A stretch of DNA of 64,000 nt. Source: Fen-1254 sp963778945. GTDB lineage: Bacteria; Bacteroidota; Ignavibacteria; UBA10030. A program made the position numbers and the translations under genes. The notes beneath the pieces are model-generated. The model had not been told where the DNA came from and ran no database searches. It saw nothing but the letters and a program-made list of their open reading frames with translations. Shown in pieces: positions 29,001-36,670 of the stretch; the first letter of the stretch is position 1, and each line of letters starts with the position of its first letter. The stretch covers positions 62,001 to 126,000 of the forward strand of contig CAVZWL010000008.1 of NCBI GenBank assembly GCA_963778945.1, read 5' to 3'.

Positions 29001-29747
29001 ATGAATGCATATCAAACTAAAATAATATTATCAAAGAGGACAGTTATAAGGATCAGAATACCTCTGGGAAGAACAGCAAAAATAGCGCACCCATTACTAT
29101 GGATGCTTCTCTTGGTCGCGATTGCACCTTGTGTCGTCGTTTCTCAACAGAAGATAGACACGAGCGAGTTGGGAATGAATAAGTGGTTTCAAGAACGAAT
29201 GCGCAAAAGCGATTTAATTGTAGATGCACAAGTTGTCTCGAAGGAATCCAAGTGGGATAGTAGTAAAGGCGGGAAGGGCATTTACACAACGATAAAATTT
29301 AAGGTATTCCAAACGATGAAAGGCGTGGTAGAAAACAATGAATTCTCATTTGATCAACCAGGCGGGACAGTAGGTAATCAGAGCTTATTGGTAGAAAATG
29401 CACGACCATATAACTTAAATAGCAGAGAAATCTTTTTCTTCACGAAGAAATTCGCGACTGTGGATGGAGAAACAATTTTTGGTAATACTTCGACATACGG
29501 AGATAATGCGTTAGTCGTATATGTAGGAGCTCACCGTGTGTCCGCAATAGATTATATTAAAATATTGAAACAGTCTGTAACAGATACGATGGCGTTTCCA
29601 AAATATTACCACGGTCTTAAGAGGGCAGATGAGGAACATCGTACAGGATCTCTTCATTTAATAAAAGGTCCGATGCCAACAAGGACTACGCAGGAAAACC
29701 AAAGGAAGCAGAAAGATAGCAGCACAACCGTAGGGGGTGTAAAATGA
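29001..29747 (+). CDS. Secreted protein of unknown function, coupled to a metalloprotease gene
   Basis: The start at 29001 has AAAAGGAGA ahead; an earlier in-frame ATG at 28971 has none. A hydrophobic stretch at about 20-40 (PLLWMLLLVAIAPCVVVSQ) is a signal peptide. The body contains SDLIVDAQVVSKESKWD, TTIKFKVFQTMKG, FDQPGGTVG and REIFFFTKK, a beta-rich pattern that I have seen in secreted proteins next to matrixin-type proteases but cannot name. Its stop overlaps the start of the next gene (ATGA), so the two were translationally coupled before an IS200 element landed there. It might be a partner or inhibitor of the protease; this is inference. Confidence 0.65.
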   Translation: MNAYQTKIILSKRTVIRIRIPLGRTAKIAHPLLWMLLLVAIAPCVVVSQQKIDTSELGMNKWFQERMRKSDLIVDAQVVSKESKWDSSKGGKGIYTTIKFKVFQTMKGVVENNEFSFDQPGGTVGNQSLLVENARPYNLNSREIFFFTKKFATVDGETIFGNTSTYGDNALVVYVGAHRVSAIDYIKILKQSVTDTMAFPKYYHGLKRADEEHRTGSLHLIKGPMPTRTTQENQRKQKDSSTTVGGVK

Positions 29748-29755
29748 AACGAGTC

Positions 29756-30356
29756 AAAGACCTCCGGCAAAGCCGGAGGCTTGAAAAGATTGTGAACCGC
29801 TCAAAGCGGTTAAAAGTTTTTATTCAAAAATAGTCATTTGATCCATACGCCTGTCCGCGTCTTCCTGCTTTCGTATATATTCTCGTATCGCTTTTTCATC
29901 TTTGCCTACTGTCGACACAAAGAACCCGCGAGCCCAGAAATGCTCTCCCCCATAGTTCTTTTTCTTCCCTCGATATTCTCGCGCTATATGAATTGCGCTC
30001 TTTCCCTTGATATAGCCTATCACTGAGCTTACCGCATACTTCGGAGGAATGCTTACCAGCATGTGAACATGATCCTCCAGCATATGCCCTTCTTCGATCC
30101 GGCTCTCCTTTTGTCGGGCTAAATCGTGGAATACTTCCCCAAGATACCTGCGAATCTCCTTGAATAGTATCTTCCGTCGATACTTCGGGATGAACACTAC
30201 GTGATATTTGCATTCATACTTCGTGTGTTGTAAATTGTCTTGTCTATTCATCGGAATCTCCTATGTGCTTTGAGCTGTTCACACATATAGGAGATTCTTC
30301 TTTTTTCCGCAAAAGTCAAACTGGGGGAGTCCCCCGGCAGAGCCGGGGGTTTACCC
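29756..30356 (-). mobile_element. IS200/IS605-family element (tnpA only)
   Basis: Contains a Y1 transposase gene flanked by two related hairpins: CCTCCGGC-AAA-GCCGGAGG at 29761-29779 and CCCCCGGC-AGA-GCCGGGGG at 30331-30349. No tnpB is present. It sits after codon 4 of a secreted metalloprotease gene; removing 29756-30356 joins MKRV to YIIIYLIGFV in frame. Exact ends are approximate because this family makes no target duplication. Confidence 0.85.
29820..30251 (-). CDS. tnpA: IS200-like Y1 (HUH) transposase TnpA
   Basis: A 143-aa single-strand transposase. The HUH motif is HVHML (about residues 61-65), and the catalytic Tyr is in AIREYIRKQ (about 125). The KYECKYHVVFIPKYRRK block near the N-terminus is typical of IS200 TnpA. 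It would cut and rejoin DNA at the flanking hairpins. The frame is intact. Confidence 0.94.
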   Translation of the reverse strand: MNRQDNLQHTKYECKYHVVFIPKYRRKILFKEIRRYLGEVFHDLARQKESRIEEGHMLEDHVHMLVSIPPKYAVSSVIGYIKGKSAIHIAREYRGKKKNYGGEHFWARGFFVSTVGKDEKAIREYIRKQEDADRRMDQMTIFE

Positions 30357-33300
30357 TATATAATTATCTATTTGATTGGCTTTGTCACTATCGGATTGCT
30401 ATCCCTGAATATCAGCTATTCTCAAGATGCAATAATGTTGGTTTCACCACAGAACAACGCGCAGATAGATTGGACACAGGTAAGCTTCACATGGAACGCT
30501 TCGATAGACGATGGCGTAAACGATTATATTTTGCAATATTCATCGGACGGGGGAAACTCTTATACTAAAATTATAACTGATCAAACGACTTATCAAGTAA
30601 CCCTTAAATTAGGAATCACATACATTTGGGAAGTTGCAGCTTCATATGATTATGGTACTACTCCTGGTACTTTTTCATATCAGTACACTTTCACTATTCT
30701 AAATCAACCGGTAATTGCATCAGTACAAACTGCTTATTCAACCAACAAAGGCCCTGCCAATTTTTATGATGTAGTGACAATCTCTGGGCAATACTTTGGT
30801 ACTGATGAAGGCGTAGTTCAATTCTATAGTGGAGGTCAGCAAGCTCAAGTTTTTGCCAATGTCCAATCTTGGGAAGATGGTGAAATTACATGTTGTGTTC
30901 CGTTGCACGCTAGCAGTGGACCAGTGGTTGTTACAACTAAAGAAGGTTTATCCACTGATGCCACTAACTCCAGTGCTCAATTTGACGTATCATTTGGCTT
31001 TAACGGTTCGGAATGGCCGTCTACTGGGACTCCAATGACAATAAATTATAATATCAATCCGAATTCTGGTATATTATCAACCAACTATATAATAACTACT
31101 TCTATAAAACCGGCCTGTTCAACTTGGTGCGGCCATGGATCATGTTTTAGCTTTACTTCTTCACCAGGTAGTTGTTCTACCACTGCTTGGAAATCGGTAC
31201 CATCAAAACCACCGAGTAATGATATTTTTTTTGGAGATTTGTCAACTATACCATCTGGGGGGACCATTAATGATGAAGGTACATACGCAGTAACGCAAAC
31301 TTGGACAGATGGAAATGGTAACATAACGGAGGTCGATATCATGCTTAATTACAATGCCGCTTGGAGTAGTGATTATAGCCTTCAGACTAATATGACACAT
31401 GAATTCGGACATTTTATAGGTTTGGATGATTTATATGGAAGTGATGATTTAAATAAGGTAATGTACGGGAAAAATAAGAACACTAATATAATAAATTTGA
31501 CTCCCGATGATATATCAGGTTTAACAACTTTATATCCCCTGATAACTTCAGTCAGCGTAGGTGGCGGTGGAGGCGGTTCAGTAGGATATCCATCCCCACC
31601 TACAAACCTCCAAGCGGCAATTAATGGACAAAATGTCGTATTGACTTGGAATGAGAACTATAGTCCGAATGTGGGTTTTACTATTTATAAAAACAATATT
31701 CCAATTTACACTTCTTATATGTTAAGTGGACCGCCATTTCACTATACCGATAACGGTGGAGCTACATCCTTGCCGGTTACATATTATGTTAGCGCAATTA
31801 ATACTGCTGGAACAACAGCTTCGTTGCCTGTAATTTTGACTTCCAGTACGATAAATTCAAATACCATTTGGGCTGGAACTGTTTACATTAATAGCAATCT
31901 CACGGTTGCGCCTAACAGTATATTGAATATAAACAACGGAACGAATATACTATTTAATGCCGGTAATAATTATAGTTTAACGGTGAATGGTATCTTAAAT
32001 GCCCAAGGCACTTCCGCTAGCCCGATCGTTTTTACATCGAATTCTTCAACTCCAGCTCCTGGGAATTGGGGATCAATCATTTTAAGTGGCTCAGGCGCCA
32101 ATGGATCTACTCTTAATTACGTCAATATGCAATATGGAACGGAAATCGAAGCTCTCAATACATCGAACATTACGATTCAAAACTCAACGATACAGAACTG
32201 TACATATGGAATTTACGGCTCCACTGCGACTGGATCCATACTCAATAATACGATTAAGAATGTAAACTCTAATGCAATCAATTTGAATAATTGTGCAATG
32301 GATAGCAAATATAATGTTATCACGAAAACATCCAGCTTTGCATATTACCAGCAGGGGTATGGCATCTTATACCAACAGGGATCAACGGGGACGATCTACC
32401 AGAACGACATCAGAGGCATGGCTTCAGGCATCGCCGTTGTCTGGGGATCAACGGTAACCTCGAATGGTCCACATGATTACATAAGGAATAATAGAGTCAC
32501 TAACTGCACTTGGGGTGTAAACGTATATAGATCAAGCGTTGCTGTATTCGGAACAAACCCCAATAGTGGCGGACAATGGAACAGTTTTTACGGCAATTTG
32601 GATAATATTGCTATAGGCACCCAATACTCCACTTACAGCTGTGCTGTTTGTGCTTATGGTGACTGGTGGGGCAGCTGTCCTCCTAAAACTTCTCTAATCA
32701 GTGTCGTTTCGCCATCCACCTTCACCGATTCTTATAATCTTACCACGGATCCATGGAGTGGTGTTCCCTTGCCATCGAATAGTGTTCCATTAACACCGAT
32801 TATTGCCGACAACAAATCATTAGAACCGACCTCAGCTTCCCAGACTGAACCAGAACCAGTTCTTCAACCTATTTCATCTTCTTTTCAATCATCAATTGAA
32901 CCGCTGTTGGATGGCATCGCTCTAAGAGAACAAAATAGATATACTGACGCAAAGAACTTTTTCTTATCATATTTATCCAATCATCCAGATAATCAAGCTG
33001 CTTACGTCGAACTGTATAATTGTTATAATAATGAAACGGCTCCGGACTTAATCAATTATTTTAGTTCGCTTCCTCCTCAAGCGTCATTGGATCAAAAGTT
33101 TCTACTTTCGAATTTATACCTCAAGCAAGGCAATATTGCTATGGCGAAAAAAATAAATAATAGTGTTGTTCAAAATAGTCCTAATACTTCATATTCTGCA
33201 AGAGGAAAACTAAACAACGTATATATTGCATTAGATATCAACAATAATATTGACACTGCTTCAGCTTTATTTAATAGTGTCCTACAGAACTCCAGTCTTT

Positions 33301-33554
33301 TATCACAGACAGATTTATCTCTTGCCGAGCAAAGGATTGAGACGTATGCTGCAACACGTGGAAAGTCGAAACCGAATTTCAATATACAAGGCGGAACAAA
33401 TAACTCAATTCCTACGACTATAAGCTTAAACAATTATCCCAATCCTTTTAACCCGACGACCAATATCAGCTATCAACTGCCGGAGAATGCACGAGTGAGC
33501 TTAAAGGTTTACGACATTCTCGGTCGTGAAGTAGCTACCAACTGCCAATACAAA
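30357..33554 (+). pseudogene. T9SS matrixin-like metalloprotease with beta-helix, broken at both ends by IS
   Basis: The original start is ATG at 29744-29746 (MKRV), separated from the rest by an IS200 element. After the signal peptide (YIIIYLIGFVTIGLLS) come an Fn3-like domain, an IPT/TIG domain, a zinc protease domain with HEFGHFIGLDD at about 31398-31430 and a Met-turn VMYG, a glycine hinge, another Fn3, a right-handed beta-helix (about 31850-32600), a helical TPR-like part and the start of a T9SS tail (LNNYPNPFNPTTN, VYDILGREVAT). An IS3 element cuts it at 33554; the last 50 codons reappear at 35104. A TTG at 30372 could still start translation but without a full signal peptide. Confidence 0.85.
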
Positions 33555-33575
33555 TGAGACAAATATTTTCATGAG

Positions 33576-34565
33576 TTAGCCACCAAATCCGACTGCAATT
33601 TTTACTGGTGGATTTATCCAGACATGTTCTGGAAGTGATTTTACCACTGGCACACCTTTAACAAATCTCTCTGGGTGTTCTTCAAAAGCTTTCAAAAGGA
33701 CAGCAGTTCTTGTTTTTAGTATACCTTCATACTGCTGATAATGCACGCTCGCTGGCGTCAACATAGCAATGCCTGAATGACGATGTTCCTGATTATACCA
33801 ACGATAGAACTCTTGACAGAACATCCTGGCTTCTTCAATCGAAAAAAATCGCTCAGGGAAATCAGGTCGATATTTTAACGTTTTAAACGCCGACTCCGAG
33901 AACGGATTGTCATTGGACACATGAGGCCGAGAATGTGTTTTGACGACACCAAGATCTGCAAGCAATTGAGCAACTGCAACGGATTTCATCGAGCTACCGT
34001 TATCAGCATGCACTGTCAATGATCCGCGTTCAATATGCTGCCTTCGGCATGTTTCGCCAATCAATTCTTCTGCAAGCGTTGCTGATTCCTTATAGGCAAC
34101 CATCCAACCGACTACATACCGACTATAAACATCTATAATGGTATAGAGATAATAATACGTCCACTTTCTCGGCCCCTTGAGCTTTGTGATATCCCAAGAC
34201 CATACTTCATTGGGCTTTGATGCCAAAAGTTCAGGACGAGAATATTTTCTCGGCTCACCTTGACGCCGTTGAAGGTTTTGTTTATTACGGCCAAGAATTC
34301 GATACATCGTTCTTTCAGAGCATAAATACAGGCCTTCATCAAGTAATGTCGTATAGATTTCCGGTGGAGCCACATCCCTAAATCGTTCACAATTCAATGT
34401 TTCCAGAACACAGGTTTCTTCTTGTTTTGCAAGACTACGATGATGCACACTATGCTCTTTCAATGAATCTTCCGGCTTTGGTAAACGATATACGCTCGAT
34501 CGAGGCATTTCAAATGCCTGGCACAAAGACCTTATCCCTAATGCTTTTCCATGAACTGCTATCAT
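33576..34565 (-). CDS. IS3-family transposase OrfB
   Basis: A 329-aa rve-fold DDE transposase: first Asp in WSWDITKLKGP (about 129), second in VHADNGSSM (about 190), Glu in NPFSESAFKTLK (about 226). An HTH_21-like region precedes the core. Its ATG overlaps the stop of orfA by 4 bp (ATGA), so OrfB may be made by translational coupling and not by the -1 frameshift usual in this family. Confidence 0.92.
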   Translation of the reverse strand: MIAVHGKALGIRSLCQAFEMPRSSVYRLPKPEDSLKEHSVHHRSLAKQEETCVLETLNCERFRDVAPPEIYTTLLDEGLYLCSERTMYRILGRNKQNLQRRQGEPRKYSRPELLASKPNEVWSWDITKLKGPRKWTYYYLYTIIDVYSRYVVGWMVAYKESATLAEELIGETCRRQHIERGSLTVHADNGSSMKSVAVAQLLADLGVVKTHSRPHVSNDNPFSESAFKTLKYRPDFPERFFSIEEARMFCQEFYRWYNQEHRHSGIAMLTPASVHYQQYEGILKTRTAVLLKAFEEHPERFVKGVPVVKSLPEHVWINPPVKIAVGFGG

Positions 34566-35041
34566 TGCTCGGCTTTTTTCTCGTCGGTCTCGACTTGGTC
34601 GAGTCCCAGAATCAACGAAAGTTTTTTTTGGAGCTCTACGATTAATTCCGTCTTCTTGAGCTTCTTTTCTGTGCTCTCCAATTGTCGACGTAATCGGTGT
34701 ATCTCCGCCTGCAAAACGACTCGACTTTTTATCTTACCGCCGCTCTTGATCGAACTTAATTCTCCGCGTTCCTGTTGCTCAATCCATTTGCGAACTGAGG
34801 AATAATACAATCCTTCTTTGCGCAAATACGATCCGATTGAACTGCTGCTCCCATTGGCTTTCATTTCTGCAACTGCTTCTATTACTCGGACCTTATAGCC
34901 AATTGACAATCGTCGGCGTCTTTTACCTGCGACCACCTCAACTTCCATCTTTGGTGTTTCTGCACCCGTAACTCCAGTCGGCCTACGGCCTCCTTCCATT
35001 ACAGGTGTCTGGGGTAGTTGTTCTATCCGTGCTTGTACCAT
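34562..35041 (-). CDS. IS3-family OrfA (DNA-binding subunit)
   Basis: A 159-aa protein with a helix-turn-helix (KVRVIEAVAEMKANG..., then GLYYSSVRKWIEQQ) and a C-terminal coiled coil (QAEIHRLRRQLESTEKKL), the usual OrfA layout with its leucine-zipper region. It would bind the element's ends together with OrfB. Its end overlaps orfB by 4 bp. Intact. Confidence 0.85.
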   Translation of the reverse strand: MVQARIEQLPQTPVMEGGRRPTGVTGAETPKMEVEVVAGKRRRRLSIGYKVRVIEAVAEMKANGSSSSIGSYLRKEGLYYSSVRKWIEQQERGELSSIKSGGKIKSRVVLQAEIHRLRRQLESTEKKLKKTELIVELQKKLSLILGLDQVETDEKKAEQ

Positions 35042-35103
35042 TTATTCTGCTCCTCTGCCCTCGATTGTGAGTTACATCATTATACAGTATTTTGTCTCAT
35101 CAA

Positions 35104-35270
35104 TATAGGCAAAGAGGGCTTTATCAGATGGCATGAAAAAAGCAGGAGCTTATTTAGCGACATTTGACGGTTCACGATATGCAAGCGGTTTATATTTTGT
35201 CCGTTTGATCGTGAATCAGCAAAATGGCAAACAAATTGTACAAACGAAAAAGATGCTTATGCTGAAATAG
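35104..35270 (+). pseudogene. Detached 3' end of the T9SS metalloprotease gene
   Basis: Reads ALSDGMKKAGAYLATFDGS, then RYASGLYFVRLIV and KKMLMLK with TAG at 35268-35270, the second half of a T9SS sorting tail. It continues the gene interrupted at 33554. A strong terminator follows at 35298. Confidence 0.85.
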
Positions 35271-35297
35271 GTCTCTGTCCTGATTAGACGGATATCG

Positions 35298-35328
35298 AAG
35301 CCTTGTGCCACTCTCACAAGGCTTTTTT
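35298..35328 (+). terminator. Rho-independent terminator
   Basis: AAGCCTTGTG at 35298-35307 pairs perfectly with CACAAGGCTT at 35315-35324, followed by a T-run. It ends the transcription unit of the secreted metalloprotease. Confidence 0.9.
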
Positions 35329-35336
35329 AAAGACTG

Positions 35337-35367
35337 TTGACAAACAATAAAAGTCTTTGTAGCTTTG
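35337..35367 (+). promoter_or_regulatory. Bacteroidetes-type promoter without an obvious gene
   Basis: TTG, 20 bp, TAGCTTTG: this fits the phylum's consensus (TTG at -33, TANNTTTG at -7). No protein frame follows. A hairpin GCCCACGG / CCGTGGGC stands at 35413-35437 and is followed by GTTTATT, and the tRNA-Val locus starts 300 bp further on. It may drive a small RNA ending at the hairpin or the tRNA. The stretch 35440-35669 shows nothing else. Confidence 0.4.
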
Positions 35368-35669
35368 CAATACCCACGCTTACCGATAGTGACGGTAGGC
35401 TAAATCCCCCGAGCCCACGGTATCCACAGCCGTGGGCGTTTATTCTATTGGCTTTTAAAACTCGGTGACAGTTTTTGGGTCTGTTCAGATATTTGGTTTA
35501 TCGGGTGAATAACTCGCCTTCGCCACTTTGACAAATACCATATAGAGTGTGTGTGTCAAGCGGGGATCGCGAAGTCATCGCCAGTACAAAACAATAGCTA
35601 TATATCAGAAGTATTTATGTCGATTGAACTTCTTCGAACTATAGCGTATCTTGATATTGATGAATCACC

Positions 35670-35730
35670 GGACGCTTAGCTCAGCTGGTTCAGAGCGCTT
35701 CTCCCGACTGCGTCGGGACAGAGGTCGTAG
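35670..35730 (+). pseudogene. Defective tRNA-Val copy 1 with a palindrome in the anticodon arm
   Basis: Identical to the intact tRNA-Val at 35789 through the acceptor 5' strand, D arm and the first half of the anticodon stem, including 10 bp of upstream sequence. The anticodon loop region is replaced by TCTCCCGACTGCGTCGGGA, whose TCCCGAC / GTCGGGA arms pair perfectly. Identity resumes at CAGAGGTCGTAG and then stops; the T arm and acceptor 3' strand are missing. Confidence 0.8.
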
Positions 35731-35788
35731 AGAATACTGCATAGAGAAGAAAGAGTAAGAAATTTATAGACAATTTAATTGAATCACC

Positions 35789-35863
35789 GGACGCTTAGCT
35801 CAGCTGGTTCAGAGCGCTGCCCTTACAAGGCAGAGGTCGTAGGTTCGATCCCTACAGCGTCCA
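35789..35863 (+). tRNA. tRNA-Val (TAC anticodon)
   Basis: A full cloverleaf of 75 nt: acceptor GGACGCT with AGCGTCC, D arm GCTC/GAGC, anticodon stem CTGCC/GGCAG around CTTACAA (anticodon TAC, codon GUA), T arm GTAGG/CCTAC around TTCGATC, discriminator A. No CCA is encoded. Two defective copies flank it at 35670 and 35956. Confidence 0.95.
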
Positions 35864-35866
35864 CAT

Positions 35867-35894
35867 AGAATTTGAAATTTCAGATTGCAGATTG
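35867..35894. repeat. Second type of 7-bp repeat, 3' of the tRNA
   Basis: AGAATTT, GAAATTT, CAGATTG, CAGATTG in register. A related array follows defective tRNA copy 2 at 36084-36111 (AGAATTT, ACATATT, GCAGATT, GTAAATT). Family differs from the RGTDCKT arrays. Both start four bases after the tRNA or pseudo-tRNA 3' end, so they were duplicated with it. Confidence 0.5.
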
Positions 35895-35955
35895 AAAATA
35901 AAGTCCATGATCCCCTTTTACCGCAATATTTTTTAAGACTTTCTTGCTTTCCCAT

Positions 35956-36080
35956 TGGTTCAGAGCGCTGCTTCCGACTGCGTCGGGACAGAGGTCGTAG
36001 GTTCCCTGCCCGACTGCTGACGCCCGCCAAAATGTGCAGCGGGTAAACAGTCACGCAGGCGGGGATCCCTACAGCGTCCA
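35956..36080 (+). pseudogene. Defective tRNA-Val copy 2 with inserts in anticodon arm and T loop
   Basis: Begins within the D loop (TGGTTCAGAGCGCTGC), has TTCCGACTGCGTCGGGA in place of the anticodon loop region, resumes with CAGAGGTCGTAGGTTC, is then split inside the T loop by a 59-bp palindromic element (36005-36063), and ends with GATCCCTACAGCGTCCA. The sequence behind it also resembles that behind the intact tRNA. It cannot make a working tRNA. Confidence 0.82.
36005..36063. repeat. Palindromic element, copy 2, inside a pseudo-tRNA T loop
   Basis: A 59-bp insert between TTC and GATCC of the T arm. It starts CCTGCCCGACTGCTGAC and ends ACAGTCACGCAGGCGGG, the same blocks found at 30-81, with an extra inner stem CCCGC / GCGGG. 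Its core CCGACTGC-like stretch is also shared with the short palindromes in the two anticodon arms. Confidence 0.65.
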
Positions 36081-36145
36081 CGCAGAATTTACATATTGCA
36101 GATTGTAAATTGCATCTGCTTCTTTTACGTAATCCGCTGCTTAAA

Positions 36146-36173
36146 TCCAACCAAGAACTAAGAACCACGAACT
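36146..36173. repeat. Degenerate 7-bp tandem repeat, about 4 units
   Basis: On the minus strand: AGTTCGT, GGTTCTT, AGTTCTT, GGTTGGA. Same family as 2481-2550. It supplies the last residues and the TAG stop of the asparaginase-like gene that ends at 36158. Confidence 0.6.
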
Positions 36174-36670
36174 AAGTCACTCTTTACTGCCTCTTCAAAC
36201 TCTCCTGCTTTTCTATCCTTCCTTACATTATCCCATGTGAAATAGCGCCCGTTCATGGCTATGTAAACACCGTTCGGAAGCACTTGAGCAAAAGCCAATG
36301 CACTGCCGAGATTGAAAAGACCGTCCGAGCTGCCGAATTTATAAGGAACCATCGCACCTGTTAAAATAATCGTTTTACCTTTGACGGATGTTCCGAGTAC
36401 CCTGGCAGTCTCTTCCATCGTGTCGGTTCCGTGCGTAACGACAATGCGCTCCTCTTTTGTCCTGAGACACTGCTGAACAATAGTTTGACGATCCGCATCG
36501 GTCATTTCCAAACTGTCGATGAGCATCAGCGTGCGCAGATCCACGCTGACCTTGCACCTTCCAAGCTTCAGCATCTCTGGCAGATGCGTATCTTTAAAAA
36601 ACAGCTTACCGTCGATTTCATTGTATTCTTTATCGAATGTTCCTCCCGTAATGAATATTTTAATTTTCAT
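36158..36670 (-). CDS. Short asparaginase-like protein (N-terminal domain only)
   Basis: A 170-aa protein equal to the N-terminal domain of type I/II L-asparaginases. It has the first catalytic Thr loop (TGGTFDK at 8-14), the THGTDTM motif with the second Thr and Asp (about 78-84), and TGAMVPYKF. The C-terminal domain that completes the active site of full-length enzymes is absent; such single-domain versions occur as a family, so this is probably not a truncation. The last six residues (DLVRGS) are encoded by a 7-bp repeat array. It overlaps the upstream aminotransferase gene by 4 bp. Asparaginase activity is unproven. Confidence 0.75.
   Translation of the reverse strand: MKIKIFITGGTFDKEYNEIDGKLFFKDTHLPEMLKLGRCKVSVDLRTLMLIDSLEMTDADRQTIVQQCLRTKEERIVVTHGTDTMEETARVLGTSVKGKTIILTGAMVPYKFGSSDGLFNLGSALAFAQVLPNGVYIAMNGRYFTWDNVRKDRKAGEFEEAVKSDLVRGS

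Larger units (their letters stand above)
33555..35100 (-). mobile_element. IS3-family insertion sequence (1546 bp)
   Basis: Ends are ATGAGACAAA on the left and TTTGTCTCAT on the right, flanked by a 3-bp duplication CAA (33552-33554 and 35101-35103). It carries overlapping orfA and orfB on the minus strand. It interrupts the sorting tail of a T9SS metalloprotease gene; the frames on the two sides do not rejoin cleanly after removal, so a small extra change is present at the site. Confidence 0.85.

Noticed and set aside
29756..30356. IS605 element with a TnpB/omega-RNA system
   Set aside because: Only the TnpA gene and end hairpins are present; there is no room for tnpB.
35670..36080. Three functional tRNA genes in tandem
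   Set aside because: Only the middle one forms a cloverleaf with an anticodon; the others lack a usable anticodon loop or acceptor arm.
35809..36168. Minus-strand open frame across the tRNA-Val and repeats
   Set aside because: It translates the tRNA, the palindromes and 7-bp repeats; no domain and no start signal.
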